Positions 14,001-26,600 of a DNA stretch of 64,000 nt are shown here, one piece after another. The translations under genes and the position numbers were made by a program. How positions within the stretch are numbered: position 1 is the stretch's first letter; each line of letters starts with the position of its first letter. Origin of the DNA: Coturnix japonica (lineage: Eukaryota > Chordata > Aves > Galliformes > Phasianidae); the NCBI RefSeq assembly GCF_001577835.2, contig NC_029527.1, forward strand, positions 6,788,094 to 6,852,093, written 5' to 3'. The notes beneath the pieces are model-generated. The model saw nothing but the letters and a program-made list of their open reading frames with translations, made no database searches and was not told the origin of the DNA.

Positions 14001-16006
14001 TTCAAAGCACATTACAATTGTCCTTTCATTTGCTATATTAAGACAGCTGTTTCAACTCGAGTAGAAATGGATGGTTAAGGATTCCTTAGAGACATTCATG
14101 CGTCAGGTGACAGTGCAGGCACTTCAATATTAATTAGGTTGGTGCAAGCAAAGGACAGTAGGAGCTCACACTGGCGGCCCACCAGACCTCTTATATTAGT
14201 TACACTGGGACAGAAGCAGACCTTGTGATAGAAACACCCTGTTAAGTTGCTCAGGAACAGTTTGGGTATAGAAATAGCCAGGCATGGGCAGGGGGGAATG
14301 CTCAGCTTTATGGAAGATACCAGCATGTATCTGGAATTCAGAAAGAATTGTCCTGAAAAGCAGCTACATACATTTCCAGTACGGAAATGCTCCCTCTGCT
14401 CCCTCTTCTCATGTGGGGGAGGTTGCAGAGCATTAAGCCTCCATAGCCAAGGAGTTATTTTTATTCCCCTTCTGAAGAGTTCTGCATTTCTTCAAGGAGA
14501 TTGAAGCTGGAAAAATGATTCAGAACCAGCTCAGACTGAACCTGTTTCTTCCCAGAACCAGAAAGTTTCCAAGGATGTTTGGCACTATGGGAGGTGACAT
14601 CTGCTTGGACCTTCAGGCACTGAAGTGAGAGGCTCACTGGATGTTTATCCTGTTCTTACATGATCAAACAGGAGACTGGCTTGTATCAGCTGCCCCATGC
14701 TCACAATGAGCTCTGCTGAGACTTTTTAAGCAAAGACAATGAAAGGCCTCACATTTTGGTAAGGCACATAGTCTGTGATTGCAGTTAGTTGACCAGGACC
14801 ACAGTTCTGCTTGTAGAGAGCTCAGGTGGTCCAGAAACCCTGTCTTGACATGTCAGTAGTCTCCACTTGTAGCAGGGCCTCAAGCAGGAGCTGAGCACAT
14901 CCTACCAACACAGTTCTGTAACAGCTCGGTTCCATCTACTTGCTCATGCAGGACATGAATAAGGCGCCCTCTAATGTAAAGCTACAGGTGCCAGCATGAG
15001 CAATTCAACATGGCTGCTTATCTGAGACAAGTGGAGATCAGCCTCTAAAATTTAATGCATTCTCCAGAGCCACAACCCTGTCCTTTCAGCTGGAAAAAAG
15101 GCTGAAAACTCCTGAGAGGACAGTCAAAGACTCTTACTTTTGTACGAACATGGATTAAGAGATGCTAAGCTGTCTTCAAGCAAGGAGCCAGAAGTAGATC
15201 TAACCTGTGGGACAGCACCTAAGCTGGTGTGTTTTCCCTCACCAAACAAGCTCTCTATGAATGGAGAAGCCCCACAATGAGGACAGCTGTAAAAGCACAT
15301 CAAGTCCTGGTAGCAAGCTGAGCCTCGCAATGACAGGAGCTGGTAACCTGCTCTTCTCCCATGACAGATCTACCAATAGCTCAGGCTCTCCAGCTGGCTG
15401 AGCACTTCCCATATAGGAAGGTTTCACATCTAGAGAGGAATTGTGCTGGCTTTGTGCCTAAGCTGCAAGTTGTCACACAGGTAGAGAGCTCATAAGAACT
15501 GTGCTTTACATGGGTTACCTTCCTGGATGACAGACTCCTATGGAACAAGATCAGTGGGCTCCCACAGTACACACAGTCAGAAGTGCTTCCAGGCTTCACC
15601 AATCCACCACAGCAAAGCAGCCAGCTAAAGCAAAGCCCACAGCAAAGGCAGCTGGCAAGATATTCCTGTGACAGTTACACAGAAGAGTACATTCGAGATG
15701 CTACTGATACAGCAGCAGCTCAAAACTGGTTTCCACCTCCTTCTTCCCCACACATTTGTGTTCCTGCTGCAACCAACATATTCCCTCCTGCTGGTACCCA
15801 GCCAAGAGCTCACAGCTCATTGTTCCCTGCTCAGGAGCAGTAGCAGCTCGGCTGCCTGCTGCTCACTGCAGCTCTGTCAAGAGCCAGCGTCTGTCCAGTT
15901 GGTACCTTTCCCAGCCCTGAGAAGCAGCAATTGTTCCTCAACTTGGAACCGAGTCTCAACTACAGGTTACTATTTGATACAGCATTTTACACAAAAGGTA
16001 TCACAA

Positions 16007-16036
16007 CTTGTCAAGTGTAGGTATACACTTGACAAG
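16007..16036. repeat. Perfect 13-bp inverted repeat with 4-nt loop
   Basis: CTTGTCAAGTGTA is followed by GGTA and then its exact reverse complement TACACTTGACAAG. Each arm contains the NKX2-type core TCAAGTG. It lies in the RAB7A first intron. Confidence 0.9.
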
Positions 16037-19000
16037 TCCAGCATCTTCTAACCCTACCAAGGAATCAGAAGGCAAAAGCTTCCCCTTTTTGAAGAAAGCC
16101 TAGAGCTTTGCACGCTTCCTAGTGCACTGACCACAGCTCAGATCAAAACAGAATATTAAAACATGTTTCAAGATCCCAGGGGAATCAGCTTTTTGACTAG
16201 GGCTGGCAGCAGCAAACTCCCACCCTGTTTTGAGGGTGGAGCTGCAGCCTCCAGCACATCTGCTCCAAAACCAAGCTGAAGCAGCCGGCCACAGCTCAGC
16301 AATGCAGCATGGAGCTTAGTGCAACCGGCTGCTTCAGCACAAGCAGCTGGTATGAGGTGGTGCAAGCAGCCAGCTGAGCTGGTCCAAGAGCTCGCTGCTG
16401 GACGGTGTGATGCCAGGCCTGTGCACACTCCTCCAGCCATACACGAGAGCTCTGATAATTCCAAAGAGGACAACCCAACTGCCAGTTTGGCCAGAGCCAG
16501 GAGGACAGAGGGAAGGCAGGAGCAATGCTGCCAGTGCCTGGTAGGAGTGATGTGTGCAGTGGAATCACAGGACTTGCACATGAGAAGGGGTCAGCTCTCC
16601 CTGAGGTCCCAGCTCAGCTGGGGCTCTGTTAGTGCAGCAAGCACAGATTTGGAAAGCACAGCATTCCTTAGAGGCACTGATGCACATGATTAGTCAGGCT
16701 CAAAGCCCAAGCTTTCAAAGCCAAGTTCTCCAGGCCAAGCCTCACTGATTCACAGCCCTGTTACACCTCCCGGCACTCGTCCAGATCAGAGTTGTTTTGT
16801 TGTTGCCTTCCATTCGCTGGGAGAACTGAACAAGTTTCTTACTCTGGAGCTGCCACCAAGTTGTGACTGCTCAGTAAGTGTCTAAACAAGGCAGGACCTG
16901 CCTCCACCTCCACAGCCCAGAAACGGAGCTTAGAAACAGATCCCTCATGGTTTAGGTATCACTGCAGCCCCCTGCTCTGGAGGAAGCACTGTTTTGATCT
17001 AATTACATGGTCAGAAAGTGGGAGCTAAGCAAGCATGAGTTCACTTGCTTACTGTACAAAGGTAGATGTGTCTCTACATGTTTAGTCAGACCACCTGCAT
17101 GCTTAAGAGCAGTAGGAAAGGTCTGGAGGTCACCTCTCAACATCTACACAAACATTACTTTACCTGCACTGCTGCTCCTAAGATTATAGCAGCATAAGCA
17201 AACTCTCCCAGCTGAGAAATGCCCTGAGCCTGAGGAAGGGATGTACAACACATGCAATAAAAGTAGATATGCTGGGTAGCCATCCTGGATAGCTTGCTAT
17301 GCTCATCAGCAGCTAGAGGACAAACATCATCATCTTCACAGCCAGCAGCAGGTATTTTGAGATTGCAACTGTACAAGAAGGCCTCAAAAGCAGCAATGTG
17401 CTAAAGCACACAGCACCAAGTCCAGGACACTCAGAAAAACAAGGTGCTGAAGCAGCAGTTTTCAGGCTGTACAAAAACAGCCCCGTGAGAAAGCCATATA
17501 AAAAGCTTCCCTCAGAGCTGGATGTTCCCCAGTCAGGAAGTTTCTTAGTCCACCTCACCCAGACTTCCTCCACAAGGCAAAGGTTCCTTACGCTACAGGA
17601 TATCTTTCTCCCAGGAATGAGAAGACACATAAGAGCCCCAACAGACTGAAAGCATGAGCCTGAAGATTTCACTTACCCTCCTTTTGTAGGCTCAAGTTAC
17701 ACTGCCACTCAGGTATGAATATTGATGTGCCCCTACCTCCTAGGAGGAAGCAGCGCTCCAAATCCCTCAGGATTTCATGTAGTTCCCAGCTAACTCCAAT
17801 CCTCCCCAGGGATAAGGCTGTTACAAGAGCAGGCATGCTTGCTTTAACACCCCTCCCCCTTTATTAAAGGGAGCTCAACTTCCCCTATTCTGCCCTGGGG
17901 GAGACAATCTCAGGATGTGGGAGGAGAGCTGAGCACATTCACTGGCTGCTGGGAGACACTAGGCAGTAAGCCATGTGTCTTGACTAAGGGCCTTGCCTAC
18001 ACAAAGCAGTGCAGCTTCCATGTTGCCATGCCTGTACAAGAACATCCTTAATGGAGACCTGCCAAAGCAAGCTACATAAACCTTATACAACTGAAACATG
18101 GTATGGTGCCCATACAGCCTGGATCGCACAGCCAGGGCTGCCAGTTTGGTGGCACACAGCCACCTCACCAGTGGAACCAAACAAGTTTCAGGAACCTCTA
18201 TATGAATACTGAACGCCCAGCACGGTTCCCATGTTAGCGAGACACAGAGGCAGCTGGGTTATAATCCAGACGATAACTAATAGATAAGACTGACCAATTT
18301 GTCGGGCCACTAAGAAACAGAGAAGTTGTCAAGCCTCCACCATATCCAATGTTATTTTTCAACTACTGGGATTAATTTCTAGCTTTGTCTCCAGCTTGCT
18401 AAGATTTTACACATTCCTATCATGCTTTCAGTTTTAGAAACACAGACAGAAGGAGTTAGATATTCCTCACAGTGGTAAACAAAACACAGATCTCAGACCT
18501 TGCCATTGGTAAACAAGCCTCATTTTATCTAATGCTGGCTGCTAGTTTCCCCAGTTCCTAGAGGCTGGGCAGGAAACAAGTAACTGAGAAGACTTCAATA
18601 AAGGATCAGGCACGAGGGTCACAAACAATGGCATGAAGGATAGCTGCAAGACTATGCACCTCAGAGCTGCTCTGCTTTAGCACCAGGATCCTAATAAGTG
18701 GGACAGGACAGATACTGATAGGAGATGCAATCCCAAACGCACAGATGTGAAGTACAAAACCAGTGTTAACAGCAACACCCTTCCTCTTCTTTCAGGAAGT
18801 CTTAATCTCAAGAATGAGTCTGCTCAAAGACAGGTGATGACTTCTAGAGACACGCTGCAATCTAAGAACTACACCTAGGTCTGTGAGCAGCAGTCCTGAT
18901 CCTACTCACACTCAATAGCTCTTACTATGCTAACGCAGTTTGCTGAGCAGGAAGGACAAGTACTGCAGTCACAGGATGGGAGAGAAACAGCTCACCATGA

Positions 19001-22000
19001 CAGCTGAGTCAATGCCTCACAAGGAATTCCTACCGTGGTGATTGTTTCAGACTCATACTTTGCACATTACTCCCTCTTACACAGCTCCTGTGATATTTAC
19101 CAGCTCAGTTATTCTCTACAAAGGACCAGAAGAGTCTCACTGAAGTGACTTGTGTGGTGTTATTTAGAAGGCAGTGCAGGTAAAATATATCTTCTTGCTA
19201 GAGGGAAGATCAGAGCTGGGGATGCCTTAGTTACAGCTGTCTCACCATTTGTGCTCAAGCCAATATTATCACAGTGCCAGATTGCAGTTCAGATACATTA
19301 TCAATATCTGGGAGTCAAGTGGAGGAGAAACCTACAGAGCCAAGTGACTCAACCCACTTGAAGGAGACGAACACCAAGCAGGCTACTATTCAAGCTGCTT
19401 CCCAGCAAAGAGAGACCCAGTGTTTGGTAAGGACTCATTAGATAAGACTGGCAGCCCCAGCAATCGAGGTCCAGGCACTCCACAGCCATGAAGCCTCCTA
19501 AGGCAAGCTGCAGCTATCTGCCTTCACTTTCACCCACTGCATAACTAGTCCAGCTAGTCTGCCAAGTAATCAAAGCTGCAACATGTAGTGAGCTAGGACA
19601 GGCTCCAGAAAAGAGTCTTCCTTGAATAACTACATAAAGATCTAGCCATTTATTTCAGGAATTCCTGCTTAAAACTCAAGCATGCACAGTTACATATACA
19701 AATGTCAGCTTCAGGTGATAGTTCTGGATGAGCAAGAGGGCAAATAACTCACTACCTCTAGAGCTTTCAAACTACACAAATAGGATTCTTGGCACAAGTT
19801 TACACTTCAATCCACTTCAAGTACAACACACTTTCCATGAAGCTTCACTGCCCTGTGAGAACAGTCCTGCCCTCAGAACAGGTTTTCCAGTGAGAGATGT
19901 CAAGGCTATTTGAGATCAGCTGCAAGTCAACACACTCCTGTGGCCCAGCCAAGCTTGTTCCCCTCTGTCACTGACCAACCGTGAGTTAGCAACAGCAGTG
20001 TTGACACAGCTTTCTCATGCGTGCAGTGCTGGCTCCGGCACCGGGAGGAGGAGCAATCTCACAGGAGCAGCACTGACAGCAACAATGACATCAGCACAGC
20101 GGATCTCCAGCAAGCAGAAAATGCAGCAGCATGCACAGAGTTCAAGCATGCTACAGTCTGTGGAGTGCAGCAGGAGAAACAAGGATACTGGAAAATAGCA
20201 GCAGCCACGTGATAGAGGAGCATCCCTTCACTGCCTGCTATTTCTGAACAGCACAACTGGAGTCACTGACCTTGGACACTCATCTGGAAGTTTTATTCAA
20301 ATCACATTTAAAGGGAAGTATGCCTTTTAATAAAGCAGTTAAATGTAAAACTGCAAAATGGGGTATTAGTGATTGTCATTCAATTTGCTACCATGCTCGA
20401 TCCTGTTTTGAGAAGCAGAGCCCACGTTTGGATCATTGCTGCAGAAAGCAACCTTTTATCTTCACAATCCAACACAACTTGACTGTGTGTGAAGGCAGAC
20501 TGCCACACAACAACTGCAGGAGATCATTCGGAAAGGCTGCAGGGGGAAATCAACTCAACCCCAACAGGCAATTAAACTGCAGTTATCAAAACTACGCTGT
20601 GCAAAGAAGTGCTTCTGTATCTGAAGGATGCTGGATTGCTGTCAGACGAGCAGCATACAAGGCATAAACATACCAGCACTCAGTCAGTTCAGCACCCAAG
20701 TTCATTTTCATCTACATCCCCTTCTACCAAGAGGATCTCAGTACCAGCAGGCCTAGCAATAAGAGCTTCAGAGTGGGTCAGGTCACAGCCACGGGGAAGC
20801 CCAGGAGGCAGAGAACACTGGTAAGCACCAAACTCTCACTTAACACAGTTCAATTCTGTTACTAAAGAAACTGGTATGCTACAACAGGAGGGACTGCAAG
20901 CATCTGTGAGCCCAGGCAATCATAAGCTCATTCCAAAAATGCAAATATCCCAGTGCCTTATTCCACAGCCTTCATTCTAAGGCCAGGTACCAAGCACCAT
21001 CTCTGGATGAAACATTTGAAAGAACATCCTCACCCAGCACAAGCGGTTTAGTTTACAGTCAAATGTTCAGTTCCACATGAGCTAGTCTCGTTCTTGCAGA
21101 GAAGTCAGACTAAAAACTCATACATGTTAGAAACAAATCTATATATAGTTTTGCACAGATGGTTTGATCTTAATTGTCATGTTTCCTCAAGGACAAGCTT
21201 CGCCAGAGATTCGCTCTGACAGGTAATTCAAATGACCTTCCAAGTCAACAGCAGTAGCTTTAAAAAGGCATTTCAGAAATTCAATCTGCTAAACCTTTTG
21301 GCCCACAGACGTTGGTTTTGGGGTAGAAAACAAAGGAAGATATTATCACACAGCAGAGATCCAACAGCAGAGTCTGTATGCTTTCCATTTACAATTCAGG
21401 ACTCACCTGCATCACAACACATCTGTGCTGCTCTGGGTAGCGGCTGATACACTGAATTTGGCAGAAAGGAAAGGATGACTGTAACACAGTCACTGCAACA
21501 GTTATTTAAGCTTTTACCTTGGCATCTTTCCATTTTAAGGTGTAAGTCTCAGTGTGCCATGCTGAACTATTAATAGAGTATTTGAGGACACTGGCCACTG
21601 CATGACACCACGGACAAAAAGGAAGTTGAATTAAATGAATTTCAGACCTTAGCAGTTATACCTCATGCTGCACATTAAGAAAGCAAGAAACTGCTAGTGG
21701 ATTTTTCAGAGCCTTCCCTATTGAGAGGTCAGATCTGACAGTTTTCCTACACCAGGAATATTAGCATAACAGCACAAAAGAAAGGGCAGCATTTTGAAGT
21801 GGCAGTATTAGAGCTACTTTGGGTTCTAAGGACTCAGGCATGGTGAGCCTGTTCATTAGTTCATGGAGAGCAAGTCATGTGTTCAGTCAGCTGTTGAGAG
21901 TCACAAGGAGGGGGGGGGGGAAGAGACAAGTATACTTGTTCTTCCTGAAGAAGTACAGCAATGAAGCTCTGATTATTAAACAAGGAATATTCAAATGGCT

Positions 22001-22899
22001 CCACCCAACACAACCTCGAATCTATCTCCTAAGTGCAGAGTACATTCACTTCAGCAGCCCAGCCCATCTGAAAGCACAGCAAGGCTGCAGCCTCTATCAT
22101 GCATCACTAGTACCACCACTGATCACACACAGAACAACCACAAGGGAGCCCTGAAATCACAGCCAAGCACTACACACAGCTGGCAGGTAACTCCCCACTT
22201 TCCCAGCACAAGCCCACACCAAAAGGCACAGCTCAGAGCTGGCCAGCCAGGTGCTGGAAGCTTTAACATTTCCAATTCACAATTATCAAACAAAGAACAG
22301 CTTGCTTACAGCTGGGAGGACTTTGTTCTATCATGTGTTCTCAGTTTACTCATAAAAAAACCCAACACATATCCCAACAGCTCTGCTTATCAGCAAGTAT
22401 TTTTAGCCTGCAGGAAAACAGTGTTGAGAATTCAATCTTTTACTCAAAGAACTCAGAGCTACTGGTTAAGATGTATTCATTCTGATGCAGTTAACTCTCT
22501 TCCTCCAGATTATGGCACTTATTTTTTTAAGCTGCCTTACTACTATAAGAAATCCACTATTTACAAGGAAGAAAACACATTTCACTTTAACACAACGATT
22601 AAGTATTCCTATATTCATTAGCCTCAATATACCTGAGCCATTAATAATGCATCCATCATTTCATTTACCTTATTATACTCCGAACAAAAAGCACTTCCAA
22701 CATCCATTCCCACACTCCTTCGAACTGACTCAGGCTTTGCACACGCTGAGAGCTCCTTTCGCAATAACTGCCAGCCCTCCCAGCCTCACATTTGGCAGCA
22801 TTAAATGCTCCCTAAGCAGCCCGCTTGTCTCTAAAGCAGCACCCAATGCCCTCTCCATCCCACCTGAAGCACAGTCACCATCTGACCACCCAACCCTCA

Positions 22900-23660
22900 G
22901 CACTGGGGGCAGCCCCAGCTCCGAGCCCATAGCGCAGCACGCCACATGCCACACACACAATGCGCTCTGCTTCTCCATGGACCACCGCATGGCTCTGACA
23001 GCGAGGACACCCACACACCCGCCTTTAGAAGCTCACAGCCCAAGGAAGGCCTCGGTAGCGCCGTGCCCGAGGCTCTGGGCGGAGGAGCCGTTTGCTAAGG
23101 ATCCCTCAGCTCCATTGTTCCGGGGGAAGCGCCGATCCCGGCCCCAGCTCGACACAACAGCCCAGTATTACACTGAGAGCGAGCAGCTGCCACGGCGGCA
23201 CCGGGCCCAGCACAAAGGCGGCGCCCCCCATACCCAGCCGGCCCCAGCGGCCCCTCCAGCCGGAGGGAGGGGCCTGAGAGGCCACCCCCCGCCCTGTAGT
23301 AACAGCAGCTGGGCCGGAGCCGGCACCCCCCGCCCCGAACCCTATGGCAGACACCCACACAGCCCCGTACTGACCGTGGTGCGTGTGGCCGCAGCGCCCG
23401 CCCGATCCTGGCTGTGCCTCCCCCGCTCGTCTCGCTCGGCTTTATCGGGCCCAACCACCTCCCCGCTTTCACTTCCGCCTCCCCCCCCTCAACAACTTCC
23501 GGTCACGGGGTCCGCCCGGTGTCATGACGTCATCACGGCGCCGGCAGCCAACGGGAGGGGGAGGGAAGGGAAGAAGGGGGAGGGAAGGAAAGGAGGGGGA
23601 GAGTGTCACGTGATCGCTCGCTGCCCGCCGCCATCTTGTGCTGGTGGGGAGGGGGGAGCG
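22900..23660 (-). promoter_or_regulatory. RAB7A: RAB7A promoter CpG island
   Basis: This is a GC-rich block with several housekeeping-promoter motifs. They are a full palindromic CRE TGACGTCA (23525-23532), GTCACGTGAT (23605-23614; nine of ten bases of the CLEAR element GTCACGTGAC bound by TFEB/TFE3), GCCGCCATCTTG (23627-23638, YY1 type), and ETS sites at 23470-23479 and 23495-23502. There is no TATA box. CLEAR-type control would suit a late-endosome GTPase, but this is inferred from the motif. Confidence 0.65.
23375..23570 (-). other. RAB7A: Probable noncoding first exon of RAB7A
   Basis: RAB7A needs an upstream 5' UTR exon because its first coding exon opens with a splice acceptor. A GC-rich block on the minus strand here ends in a usable donor, CACG|GTCAGT at 23375/23374. 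ETS-type motifs CCGGAAGT and GGCGGAAGTG lie inside it and a CRE just above. The exact transcription start and the choice of donor (GTACGG four bases on is the alternative) are uncertain. Confidence 0.5.
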
Positions 23661-26600
23661 GGGTCGTTCCAGTTGGAATGATTTGATTGTACATTTCACT
23701 TTTCTTCCTTATTACACAATACAAAAAGCAATCAAGGGCCGTGGGTAACATTTCCTCCTTCCCTCTCTATCACAGAGCGATCCTGCCGCCCATCTCTGAC
23801 GTTATTTAGTTACACAGAGGATAACCTTGCATTGAGTTAATGGCTTTCTTGGCGTGTCCCACAGCTGTGTCTTGCAGCAGCCACCTCTGGTCCATTGTGG
23901 GACATTGAAGAACACAGGAATCCTGGCTCTCAGAAGCATCACTGCCTGCAGAGAGAGCCTTATGGTCTGGGTGCTTGTCATTGGGCACAGATGGCAGCTA
24001 GATATTATAGCAAACAGACATTTACCACTGCAGGAACCTCAGCATATTTCATGTGCTGAACCAGGAAGTAAGAACGTCTTCAGCTTTGATTTGTTCCCTT
24101 TGTGACATCTAATCTCTATTTGCTTGTCTGTGCCATCCAATGAGGGATAATAAAACATCATCTCTTTGGTCCTTGGACTGGAAGGGATCCTCCCTTCCTC
24201 TTGCCAGTCCATACAGTGGCACAGTGAGCAGAAACAGCATGGACACAAAAAGATTCACCGTGTGCTGATTGCAGAGAGGTCCAGGAGCCAACCTGTACAT
24301 TGACTTAGCTGATGTTCCTTGTAGTTTCTAATGCACTCACCCACTTCCCATGGACATACAGCCATCCCACCTTGAACCATCTGCGATGTTAAAAGCTTAG
24401 AGGGAACCTGCTCATTCTTCTAGTACTTGCCCAGACTATTTCAGCTCACCAGAGTCCTGTGTTCCCTCTTCCTCATTGCTGCTCACAGCACTGGGACCCT
24501 TTGTTGCCTCTTAGGTCTGGAAAGATAAAGCTCCAGCTGACCATCCTGTCATCCCTGTGTGAAGCTGTCCTCTCAAGAGCTTTGCAATGTTTTTCTCTTG
24601 CCCTCTTTTGCTTTCCAGGCCAGTTTCCTCAAAAAAACTCATCGTAATGTCAGAACTTGCTAAAATAAAATTGAAAAAAAAAAGGAACTAAGCTGCAGCA
24701 AACACACAATATCTTGTTTTTGTACTCCAAGCTAAACCAGATTCACCCTGCTGCTTCTGGCATTCTGTCCACTAGAAATCTTCTGCTCTTACATGACCAC
24801 ATAAGCATTTCCACTGGCAAAAGCACAGCTGTAGTCTTTTGCCTGCCCTCTTCTCTAATCCCTGCCTGCAGTACAAATACTGCTCTGGTAATCTACTGAT
24901 GCTTTCTCCTTTGCAATCCTTAGCTGATTTCTAAATCTTACAGCAGCAACACATGAAAGTAAAACTCTGGCTCTTGACAAGACTAGATCACCAGATACCA
25001 ACCACAGGAAGCAGCTGCAATCATGTTATCTTATGCCAGATCTAATTCATGCTTCTCCTGAGGTGCAGAGGATGCTGCATACAGTGCAGGGGATTACTGG
25101 CATCCCTGCTCACTGATGAAATGCAGCTGCTGGAGGCTGAACATCATAAAAACAAAGCACTGATAAAGGGTCTAAATGCATCTGTCAAAGCCTGAGACTT
25201 ACAGGGACATCCTCTTAGATCTAAGGGCCCATGCTGGCTGTGGCATGGCAAGCAGGGAGAAGCAATTGTCTGCTTCTGTAAAGTGGACAAAGTAAAACAG
25301 CCACCACACAGCTTTGTCACCACAATGACCTGGAGCCTGGACTGGTGAGAGCCAAAGCCCACAGAAAACTCAAGTGTCACAGGACAAAGGCATGTTTTTG
25401 TAGTTCCAACTTCAGGCTCGGTAGCAGAAAGGTGCCTACATCCTATTCACATCAACAGGCTGTCCCACTAATAGCGATGGTCTTTTGAGACCCTCTGGGT
25501 CTCTGAGCTGATCTCTCTGGTACAGAGGCTCTCCAACAACAGCAGCAGCAGCTTCTCACTTCTTACCCGGTGCTAAATAGTGGGTAATTAATTTTTACAG
25601 CTGCATTGGCAGTCTGCTGGGTAATTTTGCATGATTGGTCTCAGTACTCAAATGGAAAAGATGATCCAGGGGTGAAGTAACTTCCCTGAGGCCAAAGTGA
25701 GTCAGTAACCTTGTCAGATCTAGGTCCCTCTAAGTAGGGACGTTTGTAAATACTGTTTTAAACCCTAGGAATTCTATTAAATAGAGAGCAACGCACATAG
25801 CCAGCACTGAACAGCACAGGCCTTTGCAGAACTGACCTCTCTTTAGGAACCAAGCTTTTGTTACAGCAGCTTGTTCTGCAAGCTGCGACTTACCAGGTTC
25901 TGAAGCCATGAGTGTGAAGGTCTGGTGTGCCTGAGACCTCCCAGCTAATTACACGAGTGGATTTACAGCCACAGGGCCAGGCCAGATAGGCCTGGAACAG
26001 CCTGCAGGACCAATGGGTTGTGTCCCGCTGCTCTTCCCTGCACAGACTGGCTGTATGAGCCCCGCAGCTGGGCGGTTTTGTGGCAAAGGTGGCTGTGTCA
26101 TGCTGTTGTTGTACCCAGGATGTGTCATACGACAGGAGCCTGATGCCATGTGAGCACTGTGAGTGGGATATTTTATGGTACAGGTGACTTGCAGGCAGCT
26201 CCTTCCTTAGTCAGTCAGTGCCCAAAAAGTGTCCTGAAGGCATTTTGGAGAGGGGAAGCTTTCGAGTAGGAACCAAACCATCTCCATGTAGTCTCTGCAG
26301 GTCCATCCTGGATGCGAAGGGCCAGATGTGGGCTATAGAGGCCCTTGGGGCTCTTCTGCGTCCTTGTCTCAGAAGGGCACAGCCACACACCGCAGCACAA
26401 AGCCTTTCTACAATCCAGCCACCTCCCTGCAAGCACATATTGGCTTCAGGTCCATCTGCTTCAGTCCTTTCAAATCACAGATTTTCGCAATCCCCTCTTA
26501 TCTCTTCTAAAAGGAGAAGTAAGTTTTGTATCAATAGCAACCGTATAATTCTGTGTGCATGTTTTTGAAGTGCGTGGCAAAGATACTCAGCCTTGAAGGA

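Larger units (their letters stand above)
9352..23374 (-). other. RAB7A: RAB7A first intron (about 14 kb)
   Basis: This intron lies between the probable noncoding exon near 23.4 kb and the first coding exon. Both strands show only short, non-homologous open frames. It has no CR1 copy that I recognise; the identifiable insert is a probable solo LTR at about 10.17-11.05 kb. It also holds a perfect 13-bp hairpin at 16007-16036 and an 11-G run at 21910-21920. The rest, mainly 11.1-22.5 kb, shows nothing I can name; part could be intronic enhancer. Confidence 0.7.
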
